The notes under the pieces are model-generated. The model was not told the DNA's origin and ran no database searches. It worked only from the letters and a program-made list of their open reading frames with translations. Positions 45,326 through 51,891 of a DNA stretch of 51,891 nucleotides are shown here, piece by piece (position 1 is the first letter of the stretch; each line of letters opens with the position of its first letter). The stretch spans positions 1 to 51,891 of the forward strand of contig JAJYXU010000131.1 in NCBI GenBank assembly GCA_021801605.1, written 5' to 3'. The stretch comes from Bacteroidota bacterium. GTDB lineage: Bacteria > Bacteroidota > Ignavibacteria > Ignavibacteriales > Melioribacteraceae. The position numbers were made by a program, and so were the translations under genes.

Positions 45326-45398
45326 AAGCCGTATGACGGGAGACTGTCACGTACGGTTCTCTGAGGGGTTGAAGGGTGAAACTCCCTTCGACCTACTC
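45326..45398 (+). mobile_element. group II intron 3' remnant (domains V and VI)
   Basis: A domain V fold reads clearly: AGCCGTA (catalytic AGC triad) pairs with TACGGTT, then TGACGG - GAGA (GNRA tetraloop) - CTGTCA, with the CG bulge before TACGG. Domain VI follows from GAGGGGTTGAAGGG to CCCTTCGACCTACTC, with a candidate bulged A in CCTAC. The upstream domains and the reverse-transcriptase/maturase gene are absent from the preceding ~170 bp. It is an orphan 3' end, not an active intron. The frame across it (45189-45515) is the usual chance translation of this RNA. Rest of the gap 45158-45552: repeat words described separately. Confidence 0.8.
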
Positions 45399-45420
45399 GG
45401 CGTGAAAAAAAAGAAACAAA

Positions 45421-45516
45421 TTTCACGCAAAGACCGCAAAGATAACATGACTACGGCAGGCAGGCGCGAAGGTCGCAAAGAAATGATAACTGAAAAACTT
45501 TCGTGCGTAATGTGAA
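45421..45516. repeat. degenerate copy of the TCACCTTACGCAA element
   Basis: The right part, GTGCGTAATGTGAATTAC (45503-45520), matches the right end of the 14957-15108 element with two or three changes, and TTTCACGCAA (45421-45430) resembles its left end with four bases missing. Inside are words CGCAAAGACCGCAAAG and GGTCGCAAAG. It is the most decayed of three related elements. Confidence 0.4.
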
Positions 45517-45552
45517 TTACTAAGATTTTAGAATAAATGTATTGGAGAAAAA

Positions 45553-46806
45553 ATGAACGCAAACACAAAATTTGGTTTCATTTTCGTTTCAAGTTCTATT
45601 ACTCAAACACCGATCGAAGAGATGGTCGGAGAACTAATCCCTTCGCTTCACTCACTCGGCGGAGAACAATTTACGGATGAAATGATAGGTGCTTCATTGC
45701 CGGTTTGTTATTTGATTGTTACCGGCGGAACAGAAGAAAAAGTTTTGAGTCTCCAACATAAAAAAGAAAAAATTGCAAAAAATGAACCGGTGATATTACT
45801 CGCTCATCCCGGGAACAATTCTCTTCCGGCAGCGCTGGAAATATTAGCGCGGCTCAATCAAGACGGCGAAAAAGGAAAGATCATTTATCTTGATGATAAT
45901 ACAAATAAAGGTTGGCAAGACGAATTAGAAAAAATTGTAAAACATCACATTGTTTTTAATCAACTGAATAATACAAAAATAGGACTAATCGGCGAACCGT
46001 CCGATTGGCTTGTGGCGAGCACTCCGGAATTATCTACGATTAAAAATGTATGGGGTCCTAACGTAATTAAAATTGATTTGGAAGAACTCAAATCTTTTAT
46101 TGATGAAGTTAAGGAAGAGCAGATAAGTGACGATCTTCATTCCTTAACGGTCAGAGCAACAGAAATAAAGGAACCATCAAAAAAAGAGATGAAAAGCGTT
46201 GTAAAAGTTTACGCAGCACTGAAACAATTAATAAAAAAATATGAACTTACTGCAATCTCCGTGCGCTGCTTTGATTTAGTTACAGATATAAAAACCACAG
46301 GATGTGTTGCATTGTCGAAATTAAATGATGAAGGAATAGTTGCCGGATGTAAAGGCGATCTTGTATCAACTCTTGGAATGTTATGGGCTAATTTTTTAAC
46401 AGATCAAATTGTGTGGATGGCGAATTCCGCGCAATTAGATGAAGCAAATAATTCAATTTGGCTTGCTCACTGTACGGTTCCAATGAGTATGGTTGAAAAT
46501 TATAAATTGCGCTCACATTTCGAGTCGGAACTCAGTGTTGGTATTCAAGGAGAATTATCGAAAGGTAAAGTAACAATTTTGAGATTAGGCGGAAAAAATT
46601 TAGAAAAAATCTGGATCTCAAACGGAGAAATTATCGAATCGGGTTCATCAGAAAATCTTTGCAGAACACAAGTGAAGGTGAAACTTCACGGGTCGGCAAA
46701 GGCGTCTGATTTACTAACTTCACCGCTCGGGAATCATGTTCTGTTGATGAGAGGCAGTTATGCAAAAGAATTGATGGAGTGGTGGGAAACGTTTATTGAG
46801 AAATGA
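45553..46806 (+). CDS. L-fucose/L-arabinose isomerase-like protein
   Basis: 417 residues resembling the FucI/AraI C-terminal superfamily: an N-terminal Rossmann part (VILLAHPGNNSLPAALEIL, KIGLIGEPSDWLVAST), VRCFDLVTDIKTTGCVALSK, GCKGDLVSTLGMLWANFLTD (metal-site Glu or Asp equivalents in D), WLAHCTVPMSMV and a final GNHVLLMRGSYAKELMEWW. Family role: aldose-ketose isomerisation of 6-deoxyhexoses or pentoses. The substrate cannot be told and no fucose or rhamnose catabolic genes are next to it. GGAG before the ATG. Cytoplasmic. Confidence 0.8.
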   Translation: MNANTKFGFIFVSSSITQTPIEEMVGELIPSLHSLGGEQFTDEMIGASLPVCYLIVTGGTEEKVLSLQHKKEKIAKNEPVILLAHPGNNSLPAALEILARLNQDGEKGKIIYLDDNTNKGWQDELEKIVKHHIVFNQLNNTKIGLIGEPSDWLVASTPELSTIKNVWGPNVIKIDLEELKSFIDEVKEEQISDDLHSLTVRATEIKEPSKKEMKSVVKVYAALKQLIKKYELTAISVRCFDLVTDIKTTGCVALSKLNDEGIVAGCKGDLVSTLGMLWANFLTDQIVWMANSAQLDEANNSIWLAHCTVPMSMVENYKLRSHFESELSVGIQGELSKGKVTILRLGGKNLEKIWISNGEIIESGSSENLCRTQVKVKLHGSAKASDLLTSPLGNHVLLMRGSYAKELMEWWETFIEK

Positions 46807-46979
46807 ATATAGTTAGATAATGTACAGGGGACTTCTAGTTGAATGATGAAACCCTCATCACAAACTTATTATACTTTTTGCATGATTTAACGAGAATTAT
46901 TTGCCCGAATAATATTCTCAAAGAACCTAAACTATTGTGTAATTTTTTACGATAATCATAGTAACAATGGAAACGATTT

Positions 46980-47381
46980 ATGAGAAGACTATTAATTATT
47001 ATGACTGGGATTATCTTTGCTATTTTTTTTAGCGCGTGTTCAACCGTATTAAACACAACCACACAAGAGATAGGGTTAAAAACAACTCCGCCCAACGCCA
47101 AAGTAACTGTTGACGGCAAAAAATTCGGAATGTCTCCGCAACAAGTTAATGTTGACCGTGGCGTGAATCATGTAATTAAATTTGAATTGGAAGGATACGA
47201 AACGTATGAGACTCAACTAACGCGAAAAATTTCTTTTTGGTTTTGGGGAAATATACTCAACGGATTTATTCCAGGAATGCTTGTAGATATGTTTACGGGA
47301 TCAATGTATAATTTGTTGCCGGAAAAAATTGAAGTTGAATTGATACCGGCAAAGATAGTAACGCCGACTAAGAAGAGATAA
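46980..47381 (+). CDS. PEGA-domain lipoprotein
   Basis: 133 residues with a lipoprotein signal (LLIIMTGIIFAIFFSACST) and a PEGA domain: LKTTPPNAKVTVDGKKFGMS, PQQVNVDRGVNHVIKFELEG, YETYETQL. PEGA units are S-layer- or surface-associated beta folds. A hydrophobic stretch after the domain (FWFWGNILNGFIPGMLVDMF) could be a membrane or glycine-zipper-like segment. Function unknown. It converges with the PfkB gene, whose end is 4 bp away. Confidence 0.82.
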   Translation: MRRLLIIMTGIIFAIFFSACSTVLNTTTQEIGLKTTPPNAKVTVDGKKFGMSPQQVNVDRGVNHVIKFELEGYETYETQLTRKISFWFWGNILNGFIPGMLVDMFTGSMYNLLPEKIEVELIPAKIVTPTKKR

Positions 47382-47385
47382 AAAT

Positions 47386-48285
47386 TCAATTGCCCTTAAG
47401 CGCACTTTTATATTTATCATAAAAAGAATCATCCTCTGGAAGAGCACCTTCGACAGTACATATTTCACATGCAAATTTGTTGGCTATCTTATTGATCTTT
47501 TCAATTTTCCAACCATTTAAATAACCAAGACAAAGTATTGCAGAATACGCATCTCCTGCACCTAAAGTATCAACAATTTTCTTTACCGAAGGTTTCGTTT
47601 TGTTTGAACCGTCTCTTGAAAACAAATACGCACCTTCCGACCCAAGAGTAATACATAATAAATCCAAATTGTATTCATCAATCAATCTTTTCGCAGCATC
47701 TTTAATTTTATATTGTCTTTTAAACAATAGATCGGTAATGATTTTGAGTTCATTTTGATTTGTTTTGATTACGTTGGATTTGTTGAAAGCAGTTGAAATC
47801 ATTTGTTCGTTAAAAAAAGTATGACGAAGGTTGAGATCGCTGAAGTATTTTATCTTTTCATTAAGAAGATGCTCAATAGTACTTCTTGTAGTAAAACTTC
47901 TTTGGGATAATGTTCCGAAATAAAGTAAGTCGGTTTTTTTTGCAACTAACTTTTTAATTTCATCTGTCAATTCTATATAATCCCAAGCGCTTTCCGGTGA
48001 AATTGTAAATTGAGGAACTTTGTTTTCAAGAAGTCGCAGATTCACTTTCCCGGTAGGATAATGCGGATCAATTGAAATATTCTTGCAGTCAAATTTCTTA
48101 GATTTTAAGAACTTGAGTATTTCCCTGCCGTTTTTATCGTCACCAACTCTCGAAACAAAATTCCCTTGCCCATTTAATTTCCAAATGTGATATATGAAGT
48201 TAAACGGGGCGCCGCCCAGTTTTTTATATTCGGGATAAACGTCGTATAGTATTTCACCAATTGAAGTGACTCTGAATTTTCCCAT
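47386..48285 (-). CDS. PfkB-family carbohydrate kinase
   Basis: 299 residues. PfkB signature 1 region GGAPFNFIYHIWKLNGQGNF, and signature 2 VDTLGAGDAYSAILCLGYLN with the catalytic Asp and anion-hole GAGD, plus ATP-site LDLLCITLGSEGAYLF. The N-terminus IGEILYDVYPEYKKLGG fits fructokinase or ribokinase-type enzymes that phosphorylate fructose or another sugar. AGGA precedes the ATG. No sugar-specific neighbour is present, so the substrate stays open. Confidence 0.9.
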   Translation of the reverse strand: MGKFRVTSIGEILYDVYPEYKKLGGAPFNFIYHIWKLNGQGNFVSRVGDDKNGREILKFLKSKKFDCKNISIDPHYPTGKVNLRLLENKVPQFTISPESAWDYIELTDEIKKLVAKKTDLLYFGTLSQRSFTTRSTIEHLLNEKIKYFSDLNLRHTFFNEQMISTAFNKSNVIKTNQNELKIITDLLFKRQYKIKDAAKRLIDEYNLDLLCITLGSEGAYLFSRDGSNKTKPSVKKIVDTLGAGDAYSAILCLGYLNGWKIEKINKIANKFACEICTVEGALPEDDSFYDKYKSALKGN

Positions 48286-48325
48286 TTTTTCCTTTCAATA
48301 ATATTTGATAAATCTTGAGATTATC

Positions 48326-48812
48326 TTACCAAATTAGATTACAAAAAGTCAAATTCCAGATTGTGAATGCAAACGCCGTGTTTACAATCGCCAGCCAGAA
48401 GAGAAAAAGAATATTTGTAAAACTTATTGAAGGCAATCCTTGAGAAGTAATTCCGATAACCAGCATTACAATTGAACCGACGCCCATACTGATTAATGTA
48501 ACTGTGACCGGATCAAATTTGCCTGTCCGGTTTATGCCCCGACCTAAAATTGAAGATGCCGCATTGGCAAAAACTCCAATTAAGATCGCCGCAATTCCCA
48601 GCACTCTGCCGGGTGGTAAATTCACGGGATAAAAATAAACTAGAATTCCAACAATGAACAAAAAAGTACCGGACCATTGAAGAATAGTCGGTTTCTCTGA
48701 TAAAAGAAAAATTCCCATTACGGCAACAATTATTGGCGTGAAGTTAACCAAAGAAAAGTGACCAGAAGAGCAAGAAAAATTGCCGCCGTTCTTGAAATCG
48801 TTTTTGAAAAAA
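48326..48812 (-). pseudogene. EamA/DMT transporter, degraded by internal deletion
   Basis: The reading frame from TTG 48751 gives only part of an EamA protein: LVNFTPIIVAVMGIFLLSEK, the whole second repeat start (VLGIAAILIGVFANAASSIL), ending abruptly in TIWNLTFCNLIW with the last helices lost. Immediately upstream, in another frame, is the typical EamA N-terminus SRTAAIFLALLVTFLWLTS. The two pieces meet at TGGTTAACTTC, which both would contain (TFLWLTS versus LVNFT). This suggests a deletion between short direct repeats that removed about 70 codons and shifted the frame. Not functional. Confidence 0.7.
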
Positions 48813-48844
48813 TTTAGACCTCGATTTTTTATCTTGCTTGAAAA

Positions 48845-49207
48845 TCATTTTCCAATAAATAGTTTTATTGAATACGCAAGTAGAAATACGGCAAAGATTT
48901 TTTTTAAAACGCTTTCCGGAAGAGTTAAAGCATAGAGCGAAGATAAATAACTTCCAATAACAAAAGTTATAACCATAATGCCGGCAGCTTTCAAATTGAT
49001 ATGACCGGCTTTGTAATAATTCATAACAGCAAGGATGCCGATTGGCAGTAACAATAAACCGAGCGAAGTTCCCTGAGCGTCTTTTTGAGTGTAGCCGAGA
49101 AATCCAACAAGCATAGGAATGATAATTATTCCGCCACCGATTCCCAGAACCCCGCTGACCAATCCCCCCGCAAGACCAATTAACAATAGAATAAGTGTTT
49201 CGTTCAT
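48845..49207 (-). CDS. TauE/SafE-family membrane protein, short form
   Basis: About 120 residues from ATG 49207, with four membrane segments. The signature GLAGGLVSGVLGIGGGIIII is the TauE/SafE glycine motif, then MLVGFLGYTQKDAQGTSLGL. Members export sulfite, sulfonates or related anions; this half-size type is common and may work as a dimer. An earlier start (49264) would add 19 residues without support. It begins upstream of the degraded EamA gene. Confidence 0.82.
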   Translation of the reverse strand: MNETLILLLIGLAGGLVSGVLGIGGGIIIIPMLVGFLGYTQKDAQGTSLGLLLLPIGILAVMNYYKAGHINLKAAGIMVITFVIGSYLSSLYALTLPESVLKKIFAVFLLAYSIKLFIGK

Positions 49208-49316
49208 ATAGCAAGCTCTCAGTTTAATTGAAATTATTTTTGTTATTATAATAAATTTACACAATGGATAAAAATCTTAGAAAGATTAAAATTCAAATCC
49301 GGGTTAAAAGCATAAA

Positions 49317-50957
49317 TCACTTTGACGTGTTCATTAAAATCCATCCGCCTGGATCAACAATAAATTCATTGCCATGCGGTAAATCGAACTCACCTTTACC
49401 GTCTTTCATTTCGACGCGCAAAATTTTTCCCGCGAATTTTACTTCAACAGGAAGTGTGAATGGAAGATTGTTTTCCGTCTCCCAGTTCAATTCAACCTTA
49501 TTCTGCCCTTGAATAACATTTAATTTAGGCAAAGAAGCGTGTCTTAAATATACTTCAAAGAACCAATCCAATTTTTTACCGGAAATTTTTTCAGCGATCT
49601 CCAGTAATTCATCTGTTGTAGCAAGCCGGCATTGTCTGCCGTCTCTAATTTTTTCCATTTCTTCAGTTGGATAAGCCCATCGTCTCAGAACTTTAAAAAA
49701 TATTTCATCGCCAAGATAATATCGAAGAGTATGAACAATCCATGCGCCTTTATAATAGATATCATTGCTGTAACTTTCTCCGGATGTTTTTTCTCCGCGA
49801 GGTGCCATAGGCGTTTTATTGGAAAAGTGTTTAATACTTTTCATATAACGGAAGTATTCATCTTTTCCAAAAACTTTTTCCAGATAGAGCGGCTGCATAT
49901 AAGTTCCAAGTCCTTCGTGAATCCAGAAATCGCTCCAATCTTTACAAGTTGCAAGATTTCCCCACCACTCATGCGAAAATTCATGATGATGAAGCCAATC
50001 GAATGCAAATTGCGGATGATTTTTCCAGCCGTATCCGTATGCGATAGCGGTTTGCTGTTCCATGCCGAGATGCGGAGCTTCAACAACTGCATATTTATCT
50101 GCACGAAATGGATATGGTCCTATAAGTTCTTCCATTACTCTCATATGAGTTAAAAATTGGGGTGCGTGCTCTTTTGCTTTATCATAACTTTCCGGAAGAA
50201 CCCAAACGGTGAATGGAAATTTTTCTCCGGTTACGCTTGTGTAATCATAATCAATACGCTTATATGGACCGAGATAAAATATTACTCCATAATTATTAAT
50301 TGGAGTTGAGACAAACCAGTTCCATGTTTTTGTGCCGTTGCTGTTGTCCGATGAAGAGATAAATTTTCCATTGCTTACCAGAACTAAATCGGCGGGTGCG
50401 GTAAAATGAAGGGAGACAGAATCCGGCTCATCCGAAGGGTGATCTTTACATGGCAACCAAATATCAGCGCCGCCTCCTTGACAAGTTAGGGTTACCCAAT
50501 CTTTTCCATCTTTTGTTTTGGCAAGAATAATTCCATCATCCCACGGCGGTTTTTTTGCAACACGTGGTATTCCGGCATAAGTAATTTTTGTTGTGAATGT
50601 TTCGCCCTGTTTTATTGTATTAGAAAAATTGATCCAGACTTTGTTGCTATCGTGTGAGTACTTCAAATCAATTTCTTTCTTGTCTTTTGTTATTGATTGA
50701 ACCGCGTCTATTTGATATCTGCCGTCAAGATCAACTAAAATTTTATTAAAATCATTTACAGCTACAGCGCGCATAATTACACTGCCGCCAATCGCTTTTT
50801 CGTTCAAGTCAATTGTCAGATTGATATCGTAGAATTTGACATCATAACATGCTTGAAACGGAGAAAGATTACCACCGGAATCTTGTGAGCCGAATTGAGC
50901 AGAGAGATTGATTGTAAAAAGAAAATAAAAGGAAAAATATTTTGAAAATTTTTTCAT
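49317..50957 (-). CDS. secreted M1-family aminopeptidase
   Basis: 546 residues with a signal peptide (KYFSFYFLFTINLSAQ). It has the gluzincin features: GMEQ substrate motif (298-301, normally GAMEN), zinc site HEFSHEWWGN (H325, E326, H329) and the third ligand E348 in HEGLGTYM. It lacks the long C-terminal alpha domain of PepN, as in short bacterial M1 proteins. Role: removes N-terminal residues from peptides in the periplasm or outside. All ligands are present, so it should be active. No ribosome site is visible. Confidence 0.93.
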   Translation of the reverse strand: MKKFSKYFSFYFLFTINLSAQFGSQDSGGNLSPFQACYDVKFYDINLTIDLNEKAIGGSVIMRAVAVNDFNKILVDLDGRYQIDAVQSITKDKKEIDLKYSHDSNKVWINFSNTIKQGETFTTKITYAGIPRVAKKPPWDDGIILAKTKDGKDWVTLTCQGGGADIWLPCKDHPSDEPDSVSLHFTAPADLVLVSNGKFISSSDNSNGTKTWNWFVSTPINNYGVIFYLGPYKRIDYDYTSVTGEKFPFTVWVLPESYDKAKEHAPQFLTHMRVMEELIGPYPFRADKYAVVEAPHLGMEQQTAIAYGYGWKNHPQFAFDWLHHHEFSHEWWGNLATCKDWSDFWIHEGLGTYMQPLYLEKVFGKDEYFRYMKSIKHFSNKTPMAPRGEKTSGESYSNDIYYKGAWIVHTLRYYLGDEIFFKVLRRWAYPTEEMEKIRDGRQCRLATTDELLEIAEKISGKKLDWFFEVYLRHASLPKLNVIQGQNKVELNWETENNLPFTLPVEVKFAGKILRVEMKDGKGEFDLPHGNEFIVDPGGWILMNTSK

Positions 50958-51060
50958 GGAAATTCTATTTAACGAAAATTTCTTTTTTAAAGATAGAATA
51001 CAGATTACGCGGATTCAATTGAAAGCCGTGAATATTTTATCACTCTAAATTGATTTTAAT

Positions 51061-51891
51061 TTACACTTGACCGGTCCAGCCGTCGTCATTTTGTATAAAT
51101 GCGTTTCTAAGTGTAATGTAAGTATCTTCAGGCAGTTTTCCTTTGTTTATAATCTCAATATTTCTTTTAAGATGTTTTATGTCGGTAGTTCCAACTATGC
51201 AAGAGACAATACCTTCAGTGAATGCTGTAAAACGTAACGCTGCTTCATACCAATCCATTCCGATATCAACGTTCATTTTTTTCCAGCGTAGCCAATATTC
51301 TTCGGCATAACATCCTCGCGGCTGCTCGCCAAATCGCCACGGCGCATTGGCTATAGGACGTTTTGCAATTACTCCAATTTGTTTTTGTATAGTAGCCGGA
51401 AAAATATTTTCGATATTCCTTTGATCACAAATATTGAAAGATGTTTGTATGGAATGAAATAAGTCCGATTCTACTGCAAATTTCAACTCATTATTCTCAC
51501 CAGAATAAGCAGCATATTTTACTTTACCAGATTTAATTGTTTTGTGAAGAGCTTCAATTGCTTCGCCACGTTGTAGAATTTCAAGAGGACATGAATGGAG
51601 GTGAACAAGATCGATGTAATCGGTGCGCAACAGACGAAGTGCTTCATCAACTCCGGCAACAATACATTCATAAGACCAATCTTCTAATCCTTCAATTCCA
51701 TAACCAACCTTTGTTGATAGAATAAATTCATTCCTGCGATATGAGATAAATTTTCCAATTCTATCTTCAGAAGCATTGTAACCGCGCGCAGTATCAATTA
51801 AATTAATTCCGTTGTCCAGAGCAAGATTTAAAATCTTATCCACATTGGTCTCTTCAATTGCCAAATCGCCAATTTCGCCGGCGCCAAAACC
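51061..51891 (-). CDS. aldo/keto reductase (partial, N-terminus outside window)
   Basis: 277 residues of an AKR barrel; the frame stays open to the window edge, reading GFGAGEIGD before the first in-window candidate start at 51864. AKR features: LIDTARGYNASEDRIGKFI (catalytic D and Y), LSTKVGYG (catalytic K), DLVHLHSC (H) and a C-terminal GTTDIKHLKRNIEI nucleotide-binding end. These enzymes reduce aldehydes or sugars with NADPH. Substrate unknown. Probably preceded by its own start within ~10 codons of the edge. Confidence 0.9.
   Translation of the reverse strand, partial: GFGAGEIGDLAIEETNVDKILNLALDNGINLIDTARGYNASEDRIGKFISYRRNEFILSTKVGYGIEGLEDWSYECIVAGVDEALRLLRTDYIDLVHLHSCPLEILQRGEAIEALHKTIKSGKVKYAAYSGENNELKFAVESDLFHSIQTSFNICDQRNIENIFPATIQKQIGVIAKRPIANAPWRFGEQPRGCYAEEYWLRWKKMNVDIGMDWYEAALRFTAFTEGIVSCIVGTTDIKHLKRNIEIINKGKLPEDTYITLRNAFIQNDDGWTGQV

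Noticed and set aside
45189-45515. 108-residue open frame across the group II remnant
   Set aside because: The text SRMTGDCHVRFSEGLKGETP is the well-known chance translation of domain V-VI RNA, not a protein.
48744-49214. 156-residue minus-strand frame over the TauE gene
   Set aside because: Out of frame with the recognisable TauE/SafE signature; low-complexity basic text.
1-51891. CRISPR array
   Set aside because: No regularly spaced repeats of 24-40 bp; the repeats seen are paired inverted arms of differing sizes.
1-51891. tRNA or rRNA genes
   Set aside because: No T-loop GTTCRANYC in a cloverleaf context and no rRNA-like block was recognised by eye; a tRNAscan run would settle it.

Overview
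The window is AT-rich, densely coding bacterial DNA. It most resembles Ignavibacteria or a close relative in the Bacteroidota/Chlorobi group. The best clue is the C-terminal type IX secretion tail at 4340-4600 (NYPNPFNPTT, then VKVYD-like and KKMLLMK-like blocks), a form typical of that lineage. Other support is the mix of strong and absent Shine-Dalgarno sites, frequent TTG/GTG starts, ATP-type PEP carboxykinase, and many secreted proteins whose signal peptides end in AQ. This is inference; no marker RNA gene is present.

Layout. 1-4090: end of a HAD phosphatase, a secreted M23 peptidase and a TPR/outer-membrane-barrel protein. 4340-8597: a T9SS cargo gene broken by one in-frame stop, then two tandem paralogous lipoproteins. 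8884-14825: a minus-strand cassette of two SGNH proteins, a fatty-acyl-AMP-ligase-like enzyme, an acyl carrier protein and an MBOAT acyltransferase. It has the parts list of Dlt/Pat surface-acylation systems and is the best candidate for an undescribed system. 15113-19102: coiled-coil protein, RfbA, secreted protein, YbaK-type deacylase. 19144-20723: two genes broken by homopolymer-type frameshifts, a lipocalin-like lipoprotein and a BadF/GlcNAc-kinase-like ATPase. 20739-25115: AmpG-like transporter, ABC ATPase and permease, LolA-like protein. 26325-33703: sucC, a histidine kinase, a TPR protein, aroE. 34196-45157: aminotransferase, a giant seven-PAS histidine kinase, a stand-alone receiver, then a second aminotransferase translationally coupled to pckA. 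45553-51891: FucI-like protein, PEGA lipoprotein, PfkB kinase, a degraded EamA transporter, TauE/SafE protein, M1 aminopeptidase and a partial aldo/keto reductase.

Functional threads. (a) Envelope: acylation cassette, M23 peptidase, AmpG plus sugar kinase (muropeptide recycling), LolA-like protein, lipoproteins. (b) Signalling: two kinases sharing the same sensory domain and kinase core, and a CheY-like receiver directly behind one of them. (c) Central metabolism: sucC, pckA, two class I aminotransferases, aroE.

The gaps are rich in small fold-back elements: at least two, perhaps three, with TCACCTTACGCAA-type ends; one with GCTGTCTCA-type ends; a 200-bp fold-back; and a three-hairpin array. 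They sit beside a truncated Y1 (RAYT-like) transposase and an orphan group II intron 3' end (domains V-VI). I saw no tRNA, rRNA or CRISPR array. All positions and base matches were read by eye.
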